Shown here piece after piece: positions 8,530-17,156 of a DNA stretch of 64,000 bases. The DNA is taken from positions 422,734 through 486,733 of the forward strand of contig JAKVCX010000001.1 in NCBI GenBank assembly GCA_022448525.1. Reading direction: 5' to 3'. A program made the translations under genes and the position numbers. The notes under the pieces are model-generated. The model made no database searches. It had not been told where the DNA came from and saw only the letters and a program-made list of their open reading frames with translations. The DNA is from Tenacibaculum sp. Its GTDB lineage: Bacteria; Bacteroidota; Bacteroidia; Flavobacteriales; Flavobacteriaceae. Each line of letters opens with the position of its first letter. Within the stretch, counting starts at the first letter, position 1.

Positions 8530-8662
8530 GTTTACCAACAAAGCGTATAATTAATTGCGGCTGAATTTCCTCACCGGAAATTCAATCTTATTAATTATCT
8601 TTCCGAAACATCGGAAAATGACTCGCGTCCTTTCCCGCAACAAAATCATACACAAATACGTT
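8530..8662 (+). repeat. attC-like site 6 (type A)
   Basis: Arm GTTTACCAAC pairs with GTTGGTAAAC at 7906. Ends at GTT 8660. Confidence 0.85.
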
Positions 8663-8672
8663 GGCAAACATT

Positions 8673-9311
8673 ATGAAAAAGATTCTTCAAATAATTATAC
8701 TTCTAACTTCTATATTAACTTTTTCACAAGAAAAGTTAAGTGGAAAATATTGCTCGATTCCAATTGGAGAGTCAGATGTTACTTGCATTGATTTTAAACA
8801 AAATAATCAGTTTGAATATTCTATTAATGGTTGTTTAGGAACTTCTCATATTGGAACCGGAATTTTTGAATTAAAAAACAAAACTCTAAGACTGACATTT
8901 GATAAAAAAAAACAGCCGACAAGAAATATAGTTAATGTTAAAGAGGTTAAATCAAATTCTGAAAAGATAGAATTTGAATTTGTAATAAAAGATGAATATG
9001 GATTTTCTCTTTACGCAGACGTAATTGAAAAACCTAAAATCAAAGTTTTAGAGATTAACAATGAGAAAAAAACTATGGAAGTTGAGAAAAAAGATTCTAA
9101 AATAAAATATCAAATAAGTTCATTAGGATATGAAATTGTTGAATTGGAACTGGAACATAATTCAAGCAAGTTAATTGAAATTACTATGTTTCCGTTTCAA
9201 ACAAAATTAATTTCTGAAAAAGTGTTTGAATGGAATTTAACGGAAATAAATGATGGAGAGTTTAAAACTGGACCAAATATTTGGAATACATATCGAAAAA
9301 TTGAAAAATAA
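8673..9311 (+). CDS. Cassette 7: secreted hypothetical protein
   Basis: 212 aa from ATG 8673. A signal peptide ends near LTFSQ. The N-terminal half (LSGKYCSIPIGESDVTCIDF...NNQFEYSINGC) resembles small lipocalin-like beta-barrel domains common in Bacteroidota secreted proteins; the C-terminal half is unassigned. The stop is 4 bases before the attC arm. Function unknown. Confidence 0.78.
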   Translation: MKKILQIIILLTSILTFSQEKLSGKYCSIPIGESDVTCIDFKQNNQFEYSINGCLGTSHIGTGIFELKNKTLRLTFDKKKQPTRNIVNVKEVKSNSEKIEFEFVIKDEYGFSLYADVIEKPKIKVLEINNEKKTMEVEKKDSKIKYQISSLGYEIVELELEHNSSKLIEITMFPFQTKLISEKVFEWNLTEINDGEFKTGPNIWNTYRKIEK

Positions 9312-9314
9312 CGA

Positions 9315-9446
9315 TTTGCCAACAAGGTGTATAATTAATTGCGGCTGAATTTCCTCGTCGGAAATTCAATCTTATTAATTATCTTTCCGCAATATCGGAA
9401 AATGACTCGCGTCCTTTTCCCGCAAAAAATCATACACAAATACGTT
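9315..9446 (+). repeat. attC-like site 7 (type A)
   Basis: Arm TTTGCCAAC pairs with GTTGGCAAA at 8660. Ends at GTT 9444. Confidence 0.85.
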
Positions 9447-9464
9447 ACCACCAATTACGCAAAA

Positions 9465-10274
9465 ATGAGCGAAATAGAAAATAAAAATCTATATCCAGAC
9501 GAGGAAATATCTGTGTTGAAACACTACTCTGAATTTGATAGTGTTTACGTTGGGCTTCTGCCATTTTTCAGACTTGACAAAAAACATTGTGATACTAACA
9601 GCTCTAAAAAAATAATTTCAATCGAACATGCTAGAGAAAAGGACGAGATTTTTGAAAAAATTGGTAATCACTCAAATGTGACAGTTTATTCTTCAAATGA
9701 ATGCTATCCAACTGATGAAGAAATATCTCAAAATGGAAATAAAGTAACTTGGAAAGAAATAATTCTAAACACAAATCTGAATAACAATAAGGAACTTAAT
9801 AAAGCTTTAATGACTTCCATTGGAGCTTTTAAAAAGAAATTACAACGAGAAGATTTATTAAAGGTTTTAAATCAATATTCGGACAAGAATAAGGTTTGGC
9901 ACCCGACAGAAGGTACTTTTGATTTTTTTACTAAATCGTTAATCTATGAAATATTGACACTGAATGGAATCAGAGAAATAGATGTAGAAGACGAATTTTA
10001 TGAAAACAAAAAAACAATTAATTTGAACGAACTAACCAACGGAGAGTTCTGTGATAAAATTGATTTTAATGATTATTATATTTATGATAAAAACAAGTCA
10101 ATTCTTTTTGCAATCAGTTGGGACTATTTCTTCTTTTTCATTGCTATAAATGAAAGAGTTTTTTCAAAACAATCAATTGAAATAAGTTTTGAAGGATTTT
10201 GGGCAGACGAAAAGTGCAATCATTTATGGACTTGGGAAGAAGGAGAAATCGAAAGGTTATTGAGCAAAAAATAA
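9465..10274 (+). CDS. Cassette 8: DUF2711-like protein
   Basis: 269 aa from ATG 9465; upstream in-frame codons belong to the attC. Cytoplasmic. The arrangement TWKEIILNTN...LMTSIGAFKKKLQREDLL, KVWHPTEGTFDFFT, then SILFAISWDYFFFF and a final EGFW segment recalls the DUF2711 family, whose function is unknown and which often sits near polymorphic-toxin or immunity genes. The assignment is from memory of the family pattern. It is alone in its cassette. Confidence 0.75.
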   Translation: MSEIENKNLYPDEEISVLKHYSEFDSVYVGLLPFFRLDKKHCDTNSSKKIISIEHAREKDEIFEKIGNHSNVTVYSSNECYPTDEEISQNGNKVTWKEIILNTNLNNNKELNKALMTSIGAFKKKLQREDLLKVLNQYSDKNKVWHPTEGTFDFFTKSLIYEILTLNGIREIDVEDEFYENKKTINLNELTNGEFCDKIDFNDYYIYDKNKSILFAISWDYFFFFIAINERVFSKQSIEISFEGFWADEKCNHLWTWEEGEIERLLSKK

Positions 10275-10279
10275 AAAAC

Positions 10280-10475
10280 TGGTGGTAACACGGTGTATAA
10301 AACATAGCTAATAAGTGCTAAACCCAAAGGTTTCTGCTTATTTATAAAGTCCGCCAAATTTTTAATTTGGCTTTTAAAATGAGAAAAATTAAAAACAAAA
10401 TATAAAAATTCGGCTCTGTGTTAATCCGAAAAGTTAGTGTCTTTTTGCACGCTACGTTTCATACACAAGTCCGTT
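10280..10475 (+). repeat. attC-like site 8 (type B)
   Basis: Arm TGGTGGTAAC pairs with GTTACCACCA at 9444. Type B body with A opposite C at stem positions 7 and 12. Ends at GTT 10473. Confidence 0.85.
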
Positions 10476-10947
10476 AACTAACATTGTCGAAAATGATGTG
10501 AAGCTTTCTTTTTGATTAATAAAAGTCAGTTTCAAAATTTAACTTTCTAATAATAATTCCAGTTTTATCCTTTTTTTAGAGAACTAAACGTTTTATGCGT
10601 CGGCTTTTTTTGCCAGCTTCTCTCCTATTTGATTGTCGGTTCTTAGTTTCTGTTTGATACGCTTTTGTTTGATTCCGATAACTCAGCTTATTTTTAACTT
10701 TATGAAAGAACCTCTTTGAGCTTTTAGCAAATGATCGCTTAACGTTCTGTCCCGTTCTTTTTCTAAAAAAAGGCTTTACACAAAACTCAAATCACGCAAA
10801 CTAAATGCAAATAAGGCTTGTAATTACTAATTCACTTTTGGCTGAAAATTGTTCCTTTTTGTAAACGCAAGTATTTGCATTCTGTCTCGTTTGCTTTCTG
10901 TATAAAATTTTCTAATCGCATTAAACTTTGGCTAGTGTTCTCCAACA
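10476..10947 (+). other. Cassette 9: unit without a + strand gene
   Basis: About 470 bases bounded by a perfect pair (GTTAACTAA at 10473, TTAGTTAAC at 10948), so it is a complete cassette by its ends. There is no convincing + strand ORF. On the - strand a frame of about 71 codons stays open from 10791 down to a stop at 10576; it is Lys/Arg-rich (RKRTGQNVKRSF, EAGKKSRRIKRL) and lacks ATG, GTG or TTG at its head. It could hold a structured RNA, a regulatory unit or the remnant of an inverted gene. Confidence 0.6.
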
Positions 10948-11077
10948 TTAGTTAACAGCGTGTATAAAAAATTGCTGCATTCTCTATAAATCAAAAATTA
11001 TATTTACTTTTAAATCATGAAAAACGAATGAAAAATTGCTACTCAAATCATCGCAACTTTTCATACACAATTACGTT
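10948..11077 (+). repeat. attC-like site 9 (type E)
   Basis: Arm TTAGTTAAC pairs with GTTAACTAA at 10473. Outer stem GTGTATAAAAAATTGC with GCAACTTTTCATACAC, again A opposite C at positions 7 and 12. The interior is unlike types A-D. Ends at GTT 11075. Confidence 0.85.
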
Positions 11078-11096
11078 GTAAGTAATACGAAAATCT

Positions 11097-11705
11097 ATGA
11101 AACTGACTTTTTTACTGATTCTATTCCTTTCAATATTTTCCTGTAAATCAGATAAAAAAAAGCACTCGTTAAAGGAAAAGACAAATAAAATTGGAATTAA
11201 AACATTCAAAGTTGACGATAAAAATATTAAAGACAGCATTGTAGAATATATAAAAATTGACGGAGATGAATATGCGAATCAAATTTGGTTAATTAATGAG
11301 TCCAACGATACTATCGGAGGGAATTATTTTAACTCTTACATAAAGGACACAATCAAATTAGGTGAAATAGCAAGATTAAGATTTGTGCTAACCAAACCTA
11401 CAATTGATTGGAATTCTGAAATGTTTGTTTTACTACCTTACGATGATGATGAATTGAACTCGGACTTTTCTAATTTGAGAGAAATAAAGCTTGATACTTT
11501 CCACAGTTTAAAAAATGATGGAATTCCACATCCTGAACTTAATGGCTTAGATTTACCTTTAAATCATATTACAGAGTTTGGATTGGATTTTGAAAATTCT
11601 GGAAAAAAAAGAGTTAGAGGAATTGTAGTTGAAAGAGGAGAAAAGTATAATCAAAAATATGAACGTAGATTATTTTTCGACGAGTCAATTTATATACAAG
11701 AATGA
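11097..11705 (+). CDS. Cassette 10: lipoprotein
   Basis: 202 aa. Lipobox SIFSC then a Lys-rich linker. The globular part (about 40-200) contains YANQIWLINESNDTIGGN and LPYDDDELNSDFSN, with an acidic patch and no catalytic motif. No family recognised. ATG is 22 bases after the core GTT and the stop is 12 bases before the attC arm. Confidence 0.8.
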   Translation: MKLTFLLILFLSIFSCKSDKKKHSLKEKTNKIGIKTFKVDDKNIKDSIVEYIKIDGDEYANQIWLINESNDTIGGNYFNSYIKDTIKLGEIARLRFVLTKPTIDWNSEMFVLLPYDDDELNSDFSNLREIKLDTFHSLKNDGIPHPELNGLDLPLNHITEFGLDFENSGKKRVRGIVVERGEKYNQKYERRLFFDESIYIQE

Positions 11706-11717
11706 ATAAAATAAAAC

Positions 11718-11914
11718 TACTTACAACAAGGGCTATAATTAATACGGGGTTTGGTATTTAATCCAAAGTTTAGTGTATTTTTATAATTTCGTCAAATCAT
11801 TTAGATTTGACTTTTGAATAAGAAAAAATAAAAGCAAACAAAATGCTTCGTCTTAGTGCTTAACCGTGAAGCTATCGCTTCCCTATTCCCGCACTAATCA
11901 TAGCCGAAGCCGTT
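11718..11914 (+). repeat. attC-like site 10 (type D)
   Basis: Arm TACTTACAAC pairs with GTTGTAAGTA at 11075. Outer stem GGCTATAATTAATACGGG with CCCGCACTAATCATAGCC has three mismatches, all A opposite C. Inner hairpins TTTGG/CCAAA, GTCAAAT/ATTTGAC, GAAGC/GCTTC. Ends at GTT 11912. Confidence 0.85.
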
Positions 11915-11943
11915 GTACACAATACGCTTGACGTGAAAACATA

Positions 11944-12873
11944 ATGAAAAAACATCTGATTCTAATGACAATTTTATCTTCACTATTTGGCTTCGGTCAA
12001 AATAAATTTGAAAAAATTAAAAAGCACATTATCGAATCTAACTATGATATTGAAAGTTCAGATAAATTAGAAATACTTGATTTAATAAAACCTACAATTG
12101 GAATAAAAACCAAATCGAAAGACGACAATGAAATAGAAATTGGAACTTCTAAAATTGGAGGAAATCCAGACTTACCAAAAGATTTTAAATGGCCAAAATT
12201 TGAAAATGAATATTTGACTTTTTGCGCACAATACGATTTAAGTGAATTGAGTAAATACGATTTACAAAATAATCTTCCAAAAAATGGAATGCTGTATGCT
12301 TTTGTGTTTATTGACCAAAATTATCCTGGCTTTACAAATAAAGAATCAAGTTACAAACTGATTTATCTTGAAAATACTAAAAATATTGAACGGATTGAAT
12401 TCCCGAAAGAATACTTTTTGGAAGGTAAATTTAAGCCTGCTCAAATTGAATATTTTGAGTATTATACATTACCAGATGACGAAAATTATAAAATAAAAAA
12501 ATACGACTCGAAATACAATGACTTTAGCTATTTCTATGAAACTGTAACTGAATTTATTGATAATCTTACTAATCAAGAAACTGATAATTTTCATCAAATT
12601 CTTGGAGAAGATAGGTCTGTTCAGTCAAGTGTAGTATTTGACTTCGCAACTAAAAAATTGGAAATTAAAACTATTGAGGAATACGAATCAAAAAAAGCTG
12701 AAATTGAGGAAATTTCAAAAAAATATAGAATATTATTACAACTCGACTGTAATGACAGAAATTCAGATTTAAGTAGGTTTGGAGGAAATGCAGTAATGTA
12801 TTTTGGAATTGAACCTGAAAATATAGAAAAGAATAATATTGAAAATGTAATTATGGCTTTTCAAGGAACATAG
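11944..12873 (+). CDS. Cassette 11: DUF1963/YwqG-like protein with signal peptide
   Basis: 309 aa. A signal peptide (to about FGFGQ) precedes a DUF1963 (YwqG)-like domain marked by SKIGGNPDLPKDFKWPK, LTFCAQYDLSEL, FHQILGEDRSVQSS and LLLQLDC. The family role is unknown; such proteins are often immunity-like and cytoplasmic, so an exported form is unusual. A paralogue at 40643 shares these motifs, lacks the signal peptide and begins in a broken attC. The two probably diverged before entering the array. Confidence 0.85.
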   Translation: MKKHLILMTILSSLFGFGQNKFEKIKKHIIESNYDIESSDKLEILDLIKPTIGIKTKSKDDNEIEIGTSKIGGNPDLPKDFKWPKFENEYLTFCAQYDLSELSKYDLQNNLPKNGMLYAFVFIDQNYPGFTNKESSYKLIYLENTKNIERIEFPKEYFLEGKFKPAQIEYFEYYTLPDDENYKIKKYDSKYNDFSYFYETVTEFIDNLTNQETDNFHQILGEDRSVQSSVVFDFATKKLEIKTIEEYESKKAEIEEISKKYRILLQLDCNDRNSDLSRFGGNAVMYFGIEPENIEKNNIENVIMAFQGT

Positions 12874-12887
12874 AAAATAAAAAGTAC

Positions 12888-13020
12888 TGTGTACAACAAT
12901 GTATAACCGCAATTACGGCGGATTCGACTACGTCCGAATCCACGCGGAATTGCTAACGTCTGTGCCAAACCGAAAAATAAAAGCATATTAACCCGTAACT
13001 GACGGTTATACCAGACCGTT
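12888..13020 (+). repeat. attC-like site 11 (type C)
   Basis: Arm TGTGTACAAC pairs with GTTGTACACA at 11912. Stem GTATAACCG...TTACGG with a single extra A on the right arm. Hairpin GGATTCG/CGAATCC. Ends at GTT 13018. Confidence 0.85.
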
Positions 13021-13063
13021 GGCATTCATTAACCAACATTTTCGCAAAAATTGATATTTAGAA

Positions 13064-13435
13064 ATGAAAAAGATTTATTCACTTTTAGCAATCTGTATAT
13101 TATTAACAAGTTGTTTTGATTTATTTGACCCAGCTTATTGGAAGGATGGAGATTATATTTTATCCACTAATCCTGGAGAGCATAGTTGCTTATCACTTAC
13201 CAATGACGGAACTGTACTTTTGGATTGTGTTAAAAGCATTGGAAGCAATAAGGAATATATAATAGCTCAAGAGACAAACGGAAAAAAACAGTTAAATTAT
13301 TGGATAATCAAAAAACTTGAAAACAAATACAAAGAAAAACCAGAAGGTCCTTTTGGATATGATGAATTTGTTGAAATGAAGAAAAAACTTTCAATAGCGG
13401 ATTTGAAATTTGAAAAGGAATTTGGGAAAAATTAA
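13064..13435 (+). CDS. Cassette 12: small lipoprotein
   Basis: 123 aa. Lipobox LLTSC, then a small domain beginning FDPAYWKDGDYILSTNPGEHSCLSL. Bacteroidota genomes carry many such short beta-domain lipoproteins of unknown role. The C-terminal 25 residues are helical and charged. ATG is 46 bases after the core, a longer leader than most. Confidence 0.75.
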   Translation: MKKIYSLLAICILLTSCFDLFDPAYWKDGDYILSTNPGEHSCLSLTNDGTVLLDCVKSIGSNKEYIIAQETNGKKQLNYWIIKKLENKYKEKPEGPFGYDEFVEMKKKLSIADLKFEKEFGKN

Positions 13436-13462
13436 AATATATTACTCAAAGTACTAAAACGA

Positions 13463-13594
13463 AATGCCAACAAGGTGTATAATTAATTGCGGCTGAATTT
13501 CCTTGGCGGAAATTCAATCTTATTAATTATCTTTCCACATCATCGGAAAATGACTCGCGTCCTTTACCCGCAAAAAATCATACACAAATACGTT
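13463..13594 (+). repeat. attC-like site 12 (type A)
   Basis: Arm AATGCCAAC pairs with GTTGGCATT at 13018. Ends at GTT 13592. Confidence 0.85.
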
Positions 13595-13616
13595 GTAGCA
13601 CATTTAAGAAAACCAA

Positions 13617-14168
13617 ATGGCAATAAACCAATTTCTAACATTTGTACTTCCAAGAAAGCCGATTGAAGATAAATATGGCGGAATACCAAAACAGCTTGAA
13701 ATTAAACACGCTGAATGGGAAAAGTATTGGGAAAACTACGATATGGAATTGAATGACGCACCAGAACCTGAATTTGAAGATGCGATTTCAACAAAATGGT
13801 GGAAAGGAATTGAAATTGATATTGTGGAATTGAGAAAAGACATTGACAAAATAATCACTCGTGCGGAATGGAATGGCGGAACGAGTTGGAAAACGGAAAA
13901 AGCGGAATTTGACCACGACTTGAGCATAGATTTTAACGACAAAGAAAATTACATTGAGGATTTTCGATTTCGGACTGACTTAACCGACTCAACTCTGACT
14001 TTTATAAAATCAATGTTGGAATTATGCGACAGAAAAGAATGGATTTTAATGGATGACAAAGGAAATTTGTGCGAACCGAAAATTCAAAATTTAGCTGAAT
14101 TAATTAAAGATTCAGATACGGACAGATTTTTGAGAAATCCGACTGAATTTTTTGAGAATATGAAATAA
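13617..14168 (+). CDS. Cassette 13: hypothetical cytoplasmic protein
   Basis: 183 aa, no export signal. Very acidic, with many Trp/Glu/Asp (AEWEKYWENYDMELNDAPEPEFEDA; TRAEWNGGTSWKTEKAEFDHD). The composition suggests a binding or immunity protein. No family recognised. ATG 13617 is 25 bases past the core GTT. Its cassette ends (GTTGTAGCAC / GTGCTACAAC) and attC type are the same as those of the unrelated cassette 22. Confidence 0.75.
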   Translation: MAINQFLTFVLPRKPIEDKYGGIPKQLEIKHAEWEKYWENYDMELNDAPEPEFEDAISTKWWKGIEIDIVELRKDIDKIITRAEWNGGTSWKTEKAEFDHDLSIDFNDKENYIEDFRFRTDLTDSTLTFIKSMLELCDRKEWILMDDKGNLCEPKIQNLAELIKDSDTDRFLRNPTEFFENMK

Positions 14169-14174
14169 AAAAAC

Positions 14175-14306
14175 GTGCTACAACAATGTATAACCGCAAT
14201 TACGGCGGATTCGACTACGTCCGAATCCACTCGGAATTGCGAGCGTCAGTGCTTAATCGAAAAACAGTAACTTAAAACCCGTAACTGACGGTTATACGAG
14301 ACCGTT
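14175..14306 (+). repeat. attC-like site 13 (type C)
   Basis: Arm GTGCTACAAC pairs with GTTGTAGCAC at 13592. Type C stem with one extrahelical A on the right arm and one A opposite C. Ends at GTT 14304. Confidence 0.85.
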
Positions 14307-14326
14307 ATGTGTAATTAAAAAAGAAA

Positions 14327-14998
14327 ATGGGCTTAGACTATTCAATAAAGACATATGTTAAAAAAGATAAGATTTCTAAATGCTTAGAGTGGTTTTACAA
14401 AAACACTTACCAATTTGATAAAAAAACTTTTTCAGTTCTAATAAATAATGAACTGTTTGAAATAAATGGAGATGGTGTAAAATTAAATGATTATCAATCC
14501 AATTATATCGATAAAAATGAAGATATTCAGGAGTTTGAAAAAATTTATTTTAATACAAGTTTAATATTTGACATTGATCCCAAGATTATTGCTTCAATTC
14601 CTGGATGGGAATTAGATTACGATATGAATCGACTTAAAGATTTTAAAGAGGATTTTGAAAGTCTATATCTAGGAAACGGGAAAATTATAATTGGCGGATT
14701 TGATTCTACAATTACCAAGTTGAAGAATAGTGAAATTTATGAAATTGAACTAACTGCAGTTACTAGTGATATGAGTATAATGTTGGAAACTTCCATTTCA
14801 GTAAAAAAATGGATTTTAGAATTCTCTAGAATTTCTGATTCTATCCTGTCATATTTAGACTTAGAGCATAACGGTCATAAAATAATGTACTATAAAGGAA
14901 AAGAAATTGAGATCACAATAAGAGAAGGCTTTGAGGAAGGTGAAGAAAATGAATTGAGTTGTTTACTAGATGACTATTTTGCCTTCACATATAAATAA
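14327..14998 (+). CDS. Cassette 14: hypothetical cytoplasmic protein
   Basis: 223 aa, soluble, starting MGLDYSIKTYV and followed by beta-rich sequence and an acidic C-terminus (REGFEEGEENELSCLLDDY). The Asp/Glu excess and lack of catalytic motifs fit an immunity or binding protein, but no family is recognised. It fills the cassette, from 20 bases after the core to 15 bases before the attC arm. Confidence 0.75.
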   Translation: MGLDYSIKTYVKKDKISKCLEWFYKNTYQFDKKTFSVLINNELFEINGDGVKLNDYQSNYIDKNEDIQEFEKIYFNTSLIFDIDPKIIASIPGWELDYDMNRLKDFKEDFESLYLGNGKIIIGGFDSTITKLKNSEIYEIELTAVTSDMSIMLETSISVKKWILEFSRISDSILSYLDLEHNGHKIMYYKGKEIEITIREGFEEGEENELSCLLDDYFAFTYK

Positions 14999-15013
14999 AG
15001 ATTAAACTAAAAA

Positions 15014-15064
15014 ACACATAACACGATGTAAAAATGCATTAAAACGCATTTTACACAAACAGTT
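15014..15064 (+). repeat. attC-like site 14 (short, 51 bp)
   Basis: Arm ACACATAAC pairs with GTTATGTGT at 14304. The body is just one stem-loop, TGTAAAAATGC with GCATTTTACA, with one extra A on the left. It is the smallest intact site here and close in form to a minimal integron attC. Ends at GTT 15062. Confidence 0.85.
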
Positions 15065-15073
15065 GGCTTTAAT

Positions 15074-15481
15074 ATGAAAATTGAAAATCTAAAACTGACA
15101 ATTGTACTATTATTTTTATTTAGGTTAACCTATGCACAGAAAAATGATATTTTAGATAAACTATGTCATAAAGTGAGATTCTTAAACTCAAAATCATTAG
15201 TTCTAGAAAAAAATTCTCATTTAGTATTAGACTCTATATGTAATATTATTAAAAAAGACTCACTGAATTATATTGTTGAATCCCATTCAGCAACAATGCA
15301 AAACGCAATTGAAAAAACTAAAAATAGAGCTGAATTATTAAGAAAAGAATTAATAAAAAGAGGAGTTAAAAAATCTCGACTGAATTCAATTGGACATGGA
15401 GTAAGCAAAAGAAAATTTATTTGTACAACTAGAGTATGCAACATGCAAAACGAAAGAATTGAAATAAAAAGAATCGATTAA
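15074..15481 (+). CDS. Cassette 15: secreted OmpA-like domain protein
   Basis: 135 aa. A signal peptide ends near RLTYAQ. The remainder resembles a compact OmpA/MotB-type domain: KNRAELLRKELIKRGVKKSR then SIGHGVSKRK and ERIEIKRID, where the last Arg/Asp set contacts peptidoglycan in the family. The usual N-terminal barrel or lipobox is absent. ATG is 12 bases after the core. Confidence 0.75.
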   Translation: MKIENLKLTIVLLFLFRLTYAQKNDILDKLCHKVRFLNSKSLVLEKNSHLVLDSICNIIKKDSLNYIVESHSATMQNAIEKTKNRAELLRKELIKRGVKKSRLNSIGHGVSKRKFICTTRVCNMQNERIEIKRID

Positions 15482-15485
15482 TACA

Positions 15486-15619
15486 AAAGCCAACAAGGTG
15501 TATAATTAATTGCGGCTGAATTTCCTCACCGGAAATTCAATCTTATTAATTATCTTTCCGCAACAACGGAAAATGACTCGTGTCCTTTTCCCGCAAAAAA
15601 CATCATACACAAATACGTT
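15486..15619 (+). repeat. attC-like site 15 (type A)
   Basis: Arm AAAGCCAAC pairs with GTTGGCTTT at 15062. Ends at GTT 15617. Confidence 0.85.
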
Positions 15620-15635
15620 ACCTGCAAGCCAAAAA

Positions 15636-16328
15636 ATGAGAATCCGAAAGAATATACTGATAATAATAATTTTGCTTATTTGCTCTTGCAATGCAAAAAC
15701 TGAAAGACAAAATCTCAAACAAAATTCGGAACTAATTATAGAGTCGAAAGTAGAGCAAAAAAAAGAATCTGAATCAGATAATGATTACTTAATATCTGCA
15801 GAGCTCTTCGCTAAAGAAGTATTAAAAGAAAACATCAGAACACATGAATTTGACTTGACAAAATTGGAAAAGCCAAGGCACTTGCGAATTTTCCGTGCTG
15901 ATGGACTTGAAAATATAATCGCATATTCTGATAAGAAGTACTCGAAAAATTACAATCTAACTTATTATGAGCAATTCATTCTTTTCGTTGCAACCTATGA
16001 AAACTCCGAAAGCGCAAGGAAAACTTTTGACCGAATAAAATCTGACTCAAAACATGAATATTGGTTTGAATTAAAAGGAGACCTTTCGAAACGAGTAAGA
16101 GCCTTGAATATTGGAGCAAAACCTGGCGGAATGATAACTCAAAATGGAAAGCAAATTTTTAGTTTGGTAAAAACTTGTAGGAAAGTTCCTTTAGGAGCAA
16201 ATTGGACTGAATATGAAAATCGACTATTAAGGTATCTGACAAGAACTGGAAATGAAGAATTTGGAGTTCTACATTCAGGTTGCGGATATGATAAATATGA
16301 ATATAAAACAATAAAAGTCAGCAGGTAA
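15636..16328 (+). CDS. Cassette 16: lipoprotein with a distal paralogue
   Basis: 230 aa from ATG 15636; upstream frame is attC. Lipobox LICSC. The core contains ENIRTHEFDLTKLEKP, FVATYENSESARKTF, GAKPGGMITQNGKQIF and GANWTEYENRLLRYL. The same blocks occur in order in the protein at 49239, so the family is real and was acquired or copied twice. Function unknown. The TAA is part of the attC arm GCAGGTAAC. Confidence 0.82.
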   Translation: MRIRKNILIIIILLICSCNAKTERQNLKQNSELIIESKVEQKKESESDNDYLISAELFAKEVLKENIRTHEFDLTKLEKPRHLRIFRADGLENIIAYSDKKYSKNYNLTYYEQFILFVATYENSESARKTFDRIKSDSKHEYWFELKGDLSKRVRALNIGAKPGGMITQNGKQIFSLVKTCRKVPLGANWTEYENRLLRYLTRTGNEEFGVLHSGCGYDKYEYKTIKVSR

Positions 16329-16451
16329 CAAAGTGTATAATTAATTGCGGCTGAATTTCCTCCTCGGAAATTCAATCTTATTAATTATCTTTCCAAAACA
16401 TCGGTAAATGACTCGCGTCCTTTCCCGCAAAAAATCATACACAAATACGTT
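16321..16451 (+). repeat. attC-like site 16 (type A)
   Basis: Arm GCAGGTAAC pairs with GTTACCTGC at 15617 and overlaps the stop of cassette 16's gene. Ends at GTT 16449. Confidence 0.85.
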
Positions 16452-16468
16452 AGCTACAATTCTTTGAA

Positions 16469-16996
16469 ATGAAAAGACTACTATACCTATTAATTATACT
16501 TTCTATTTATTCTTGTAAAAAAGATTGTATTCTTAATTATGAAATTATTGGACCAGAATATCCATCTCCTTTTATTACTGTCCAAAATGAATTGTTTAAA
16601 AAATTTGATCCTGACATTGATTATGACGTCTATAAGCCAATAAACGTAAATGAATACGAGATTCCTTATATAATGGAAATGATTAAAATCAAGATAACTG
16701 AGCATAAGAGAGCTACAGACAGAATCAAAAATGAGATCTGTAATTATAGCGTTCAGATTTCTGGATTCTATGATGTTAGAAGTAAAACTAAAAAGATATA
16801 TCTAATTTTTGACTACGGTTATATAGATTTTGAAGGCAATAAAGAACTTGAAAAAAAACTTGAAAAAGAGATTGATAATGAGTTGATTGATTCAAGGTAT
16901 TTAGATGTAATGGACGGAGGTGATACTTTTTTTACAGTTATTATAAATACAAAAACTAATACAATTCATAACTTCCATATCAATGGAGAAGCGTAA
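16469..16996 (+). CDS. Cassette 17: lipoprotein
   Basis: 175 aa. Lipobox SIYSC followed by KKDC. The mature part (about 160 residues) is soluble, with a Cys near residue 90 and a C-terminal segment FTVIINTKTNTIHNFHINGEA. No family recognised. ATG is 20 bases past the core and the stop is 3 bases before the attC arm. Confidence 0.78.
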   Translation: MKRLLYLLIILSIYSCKKDCILNYEIIGPEYPSPFITVQNELFKKFDPDIDYDVYKPINVNEYEIPYIMEMIKIKITEHKRATDRIKNEICNYSVQISGFYDVRSKTKKIYLIFDYGYIDFEGNKELEKKLEKEIDNELIDSRYLDVMDGGDTFFTVIINTKTNTIHNFHINGEA

Positions 16997-16999
16997 ACA

Positions 17000-17131
17000 G
17001 TAGCTAACAAAGCGTATAATTAATTGCGGCTGAATTTCCTCATCGGAAATTCAATCTTATTAATTATCTTTCCGCAACATCGGAAAATGACTCGCGTCCT
17101 TTTCCCGCAAAAAATCATACACAAATACGTT
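17000..17131 (+). repeat. attC-like site 17 (type A)
   Basis: Arm GTAGCTAAC pairs with GTTAGCTAC at 16449. Ends at GTT 17129. Confidence 0.85.
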
Positions 17132-17156
17132 GGCAGCAATATAACGAAACACGAAA

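Noticed and set aside
9339-9464. Recurrent reading frame inside type A repeats (starts MRLNF, ends IIHKYV), repeated at about a dozen sites
   Set aside because: It is the repeat itself read in one frame. It runs into different genes by chance, has no consistent start, and ATG plus signal peptides downstream mark the true starts.
15506-15718. Minus-strand frames with KRTRVIFRCCGKIINKIEF at several repeats
   Set aside because: Reverse reading of the type A repeat; it covers the recombination site and has no independent support.
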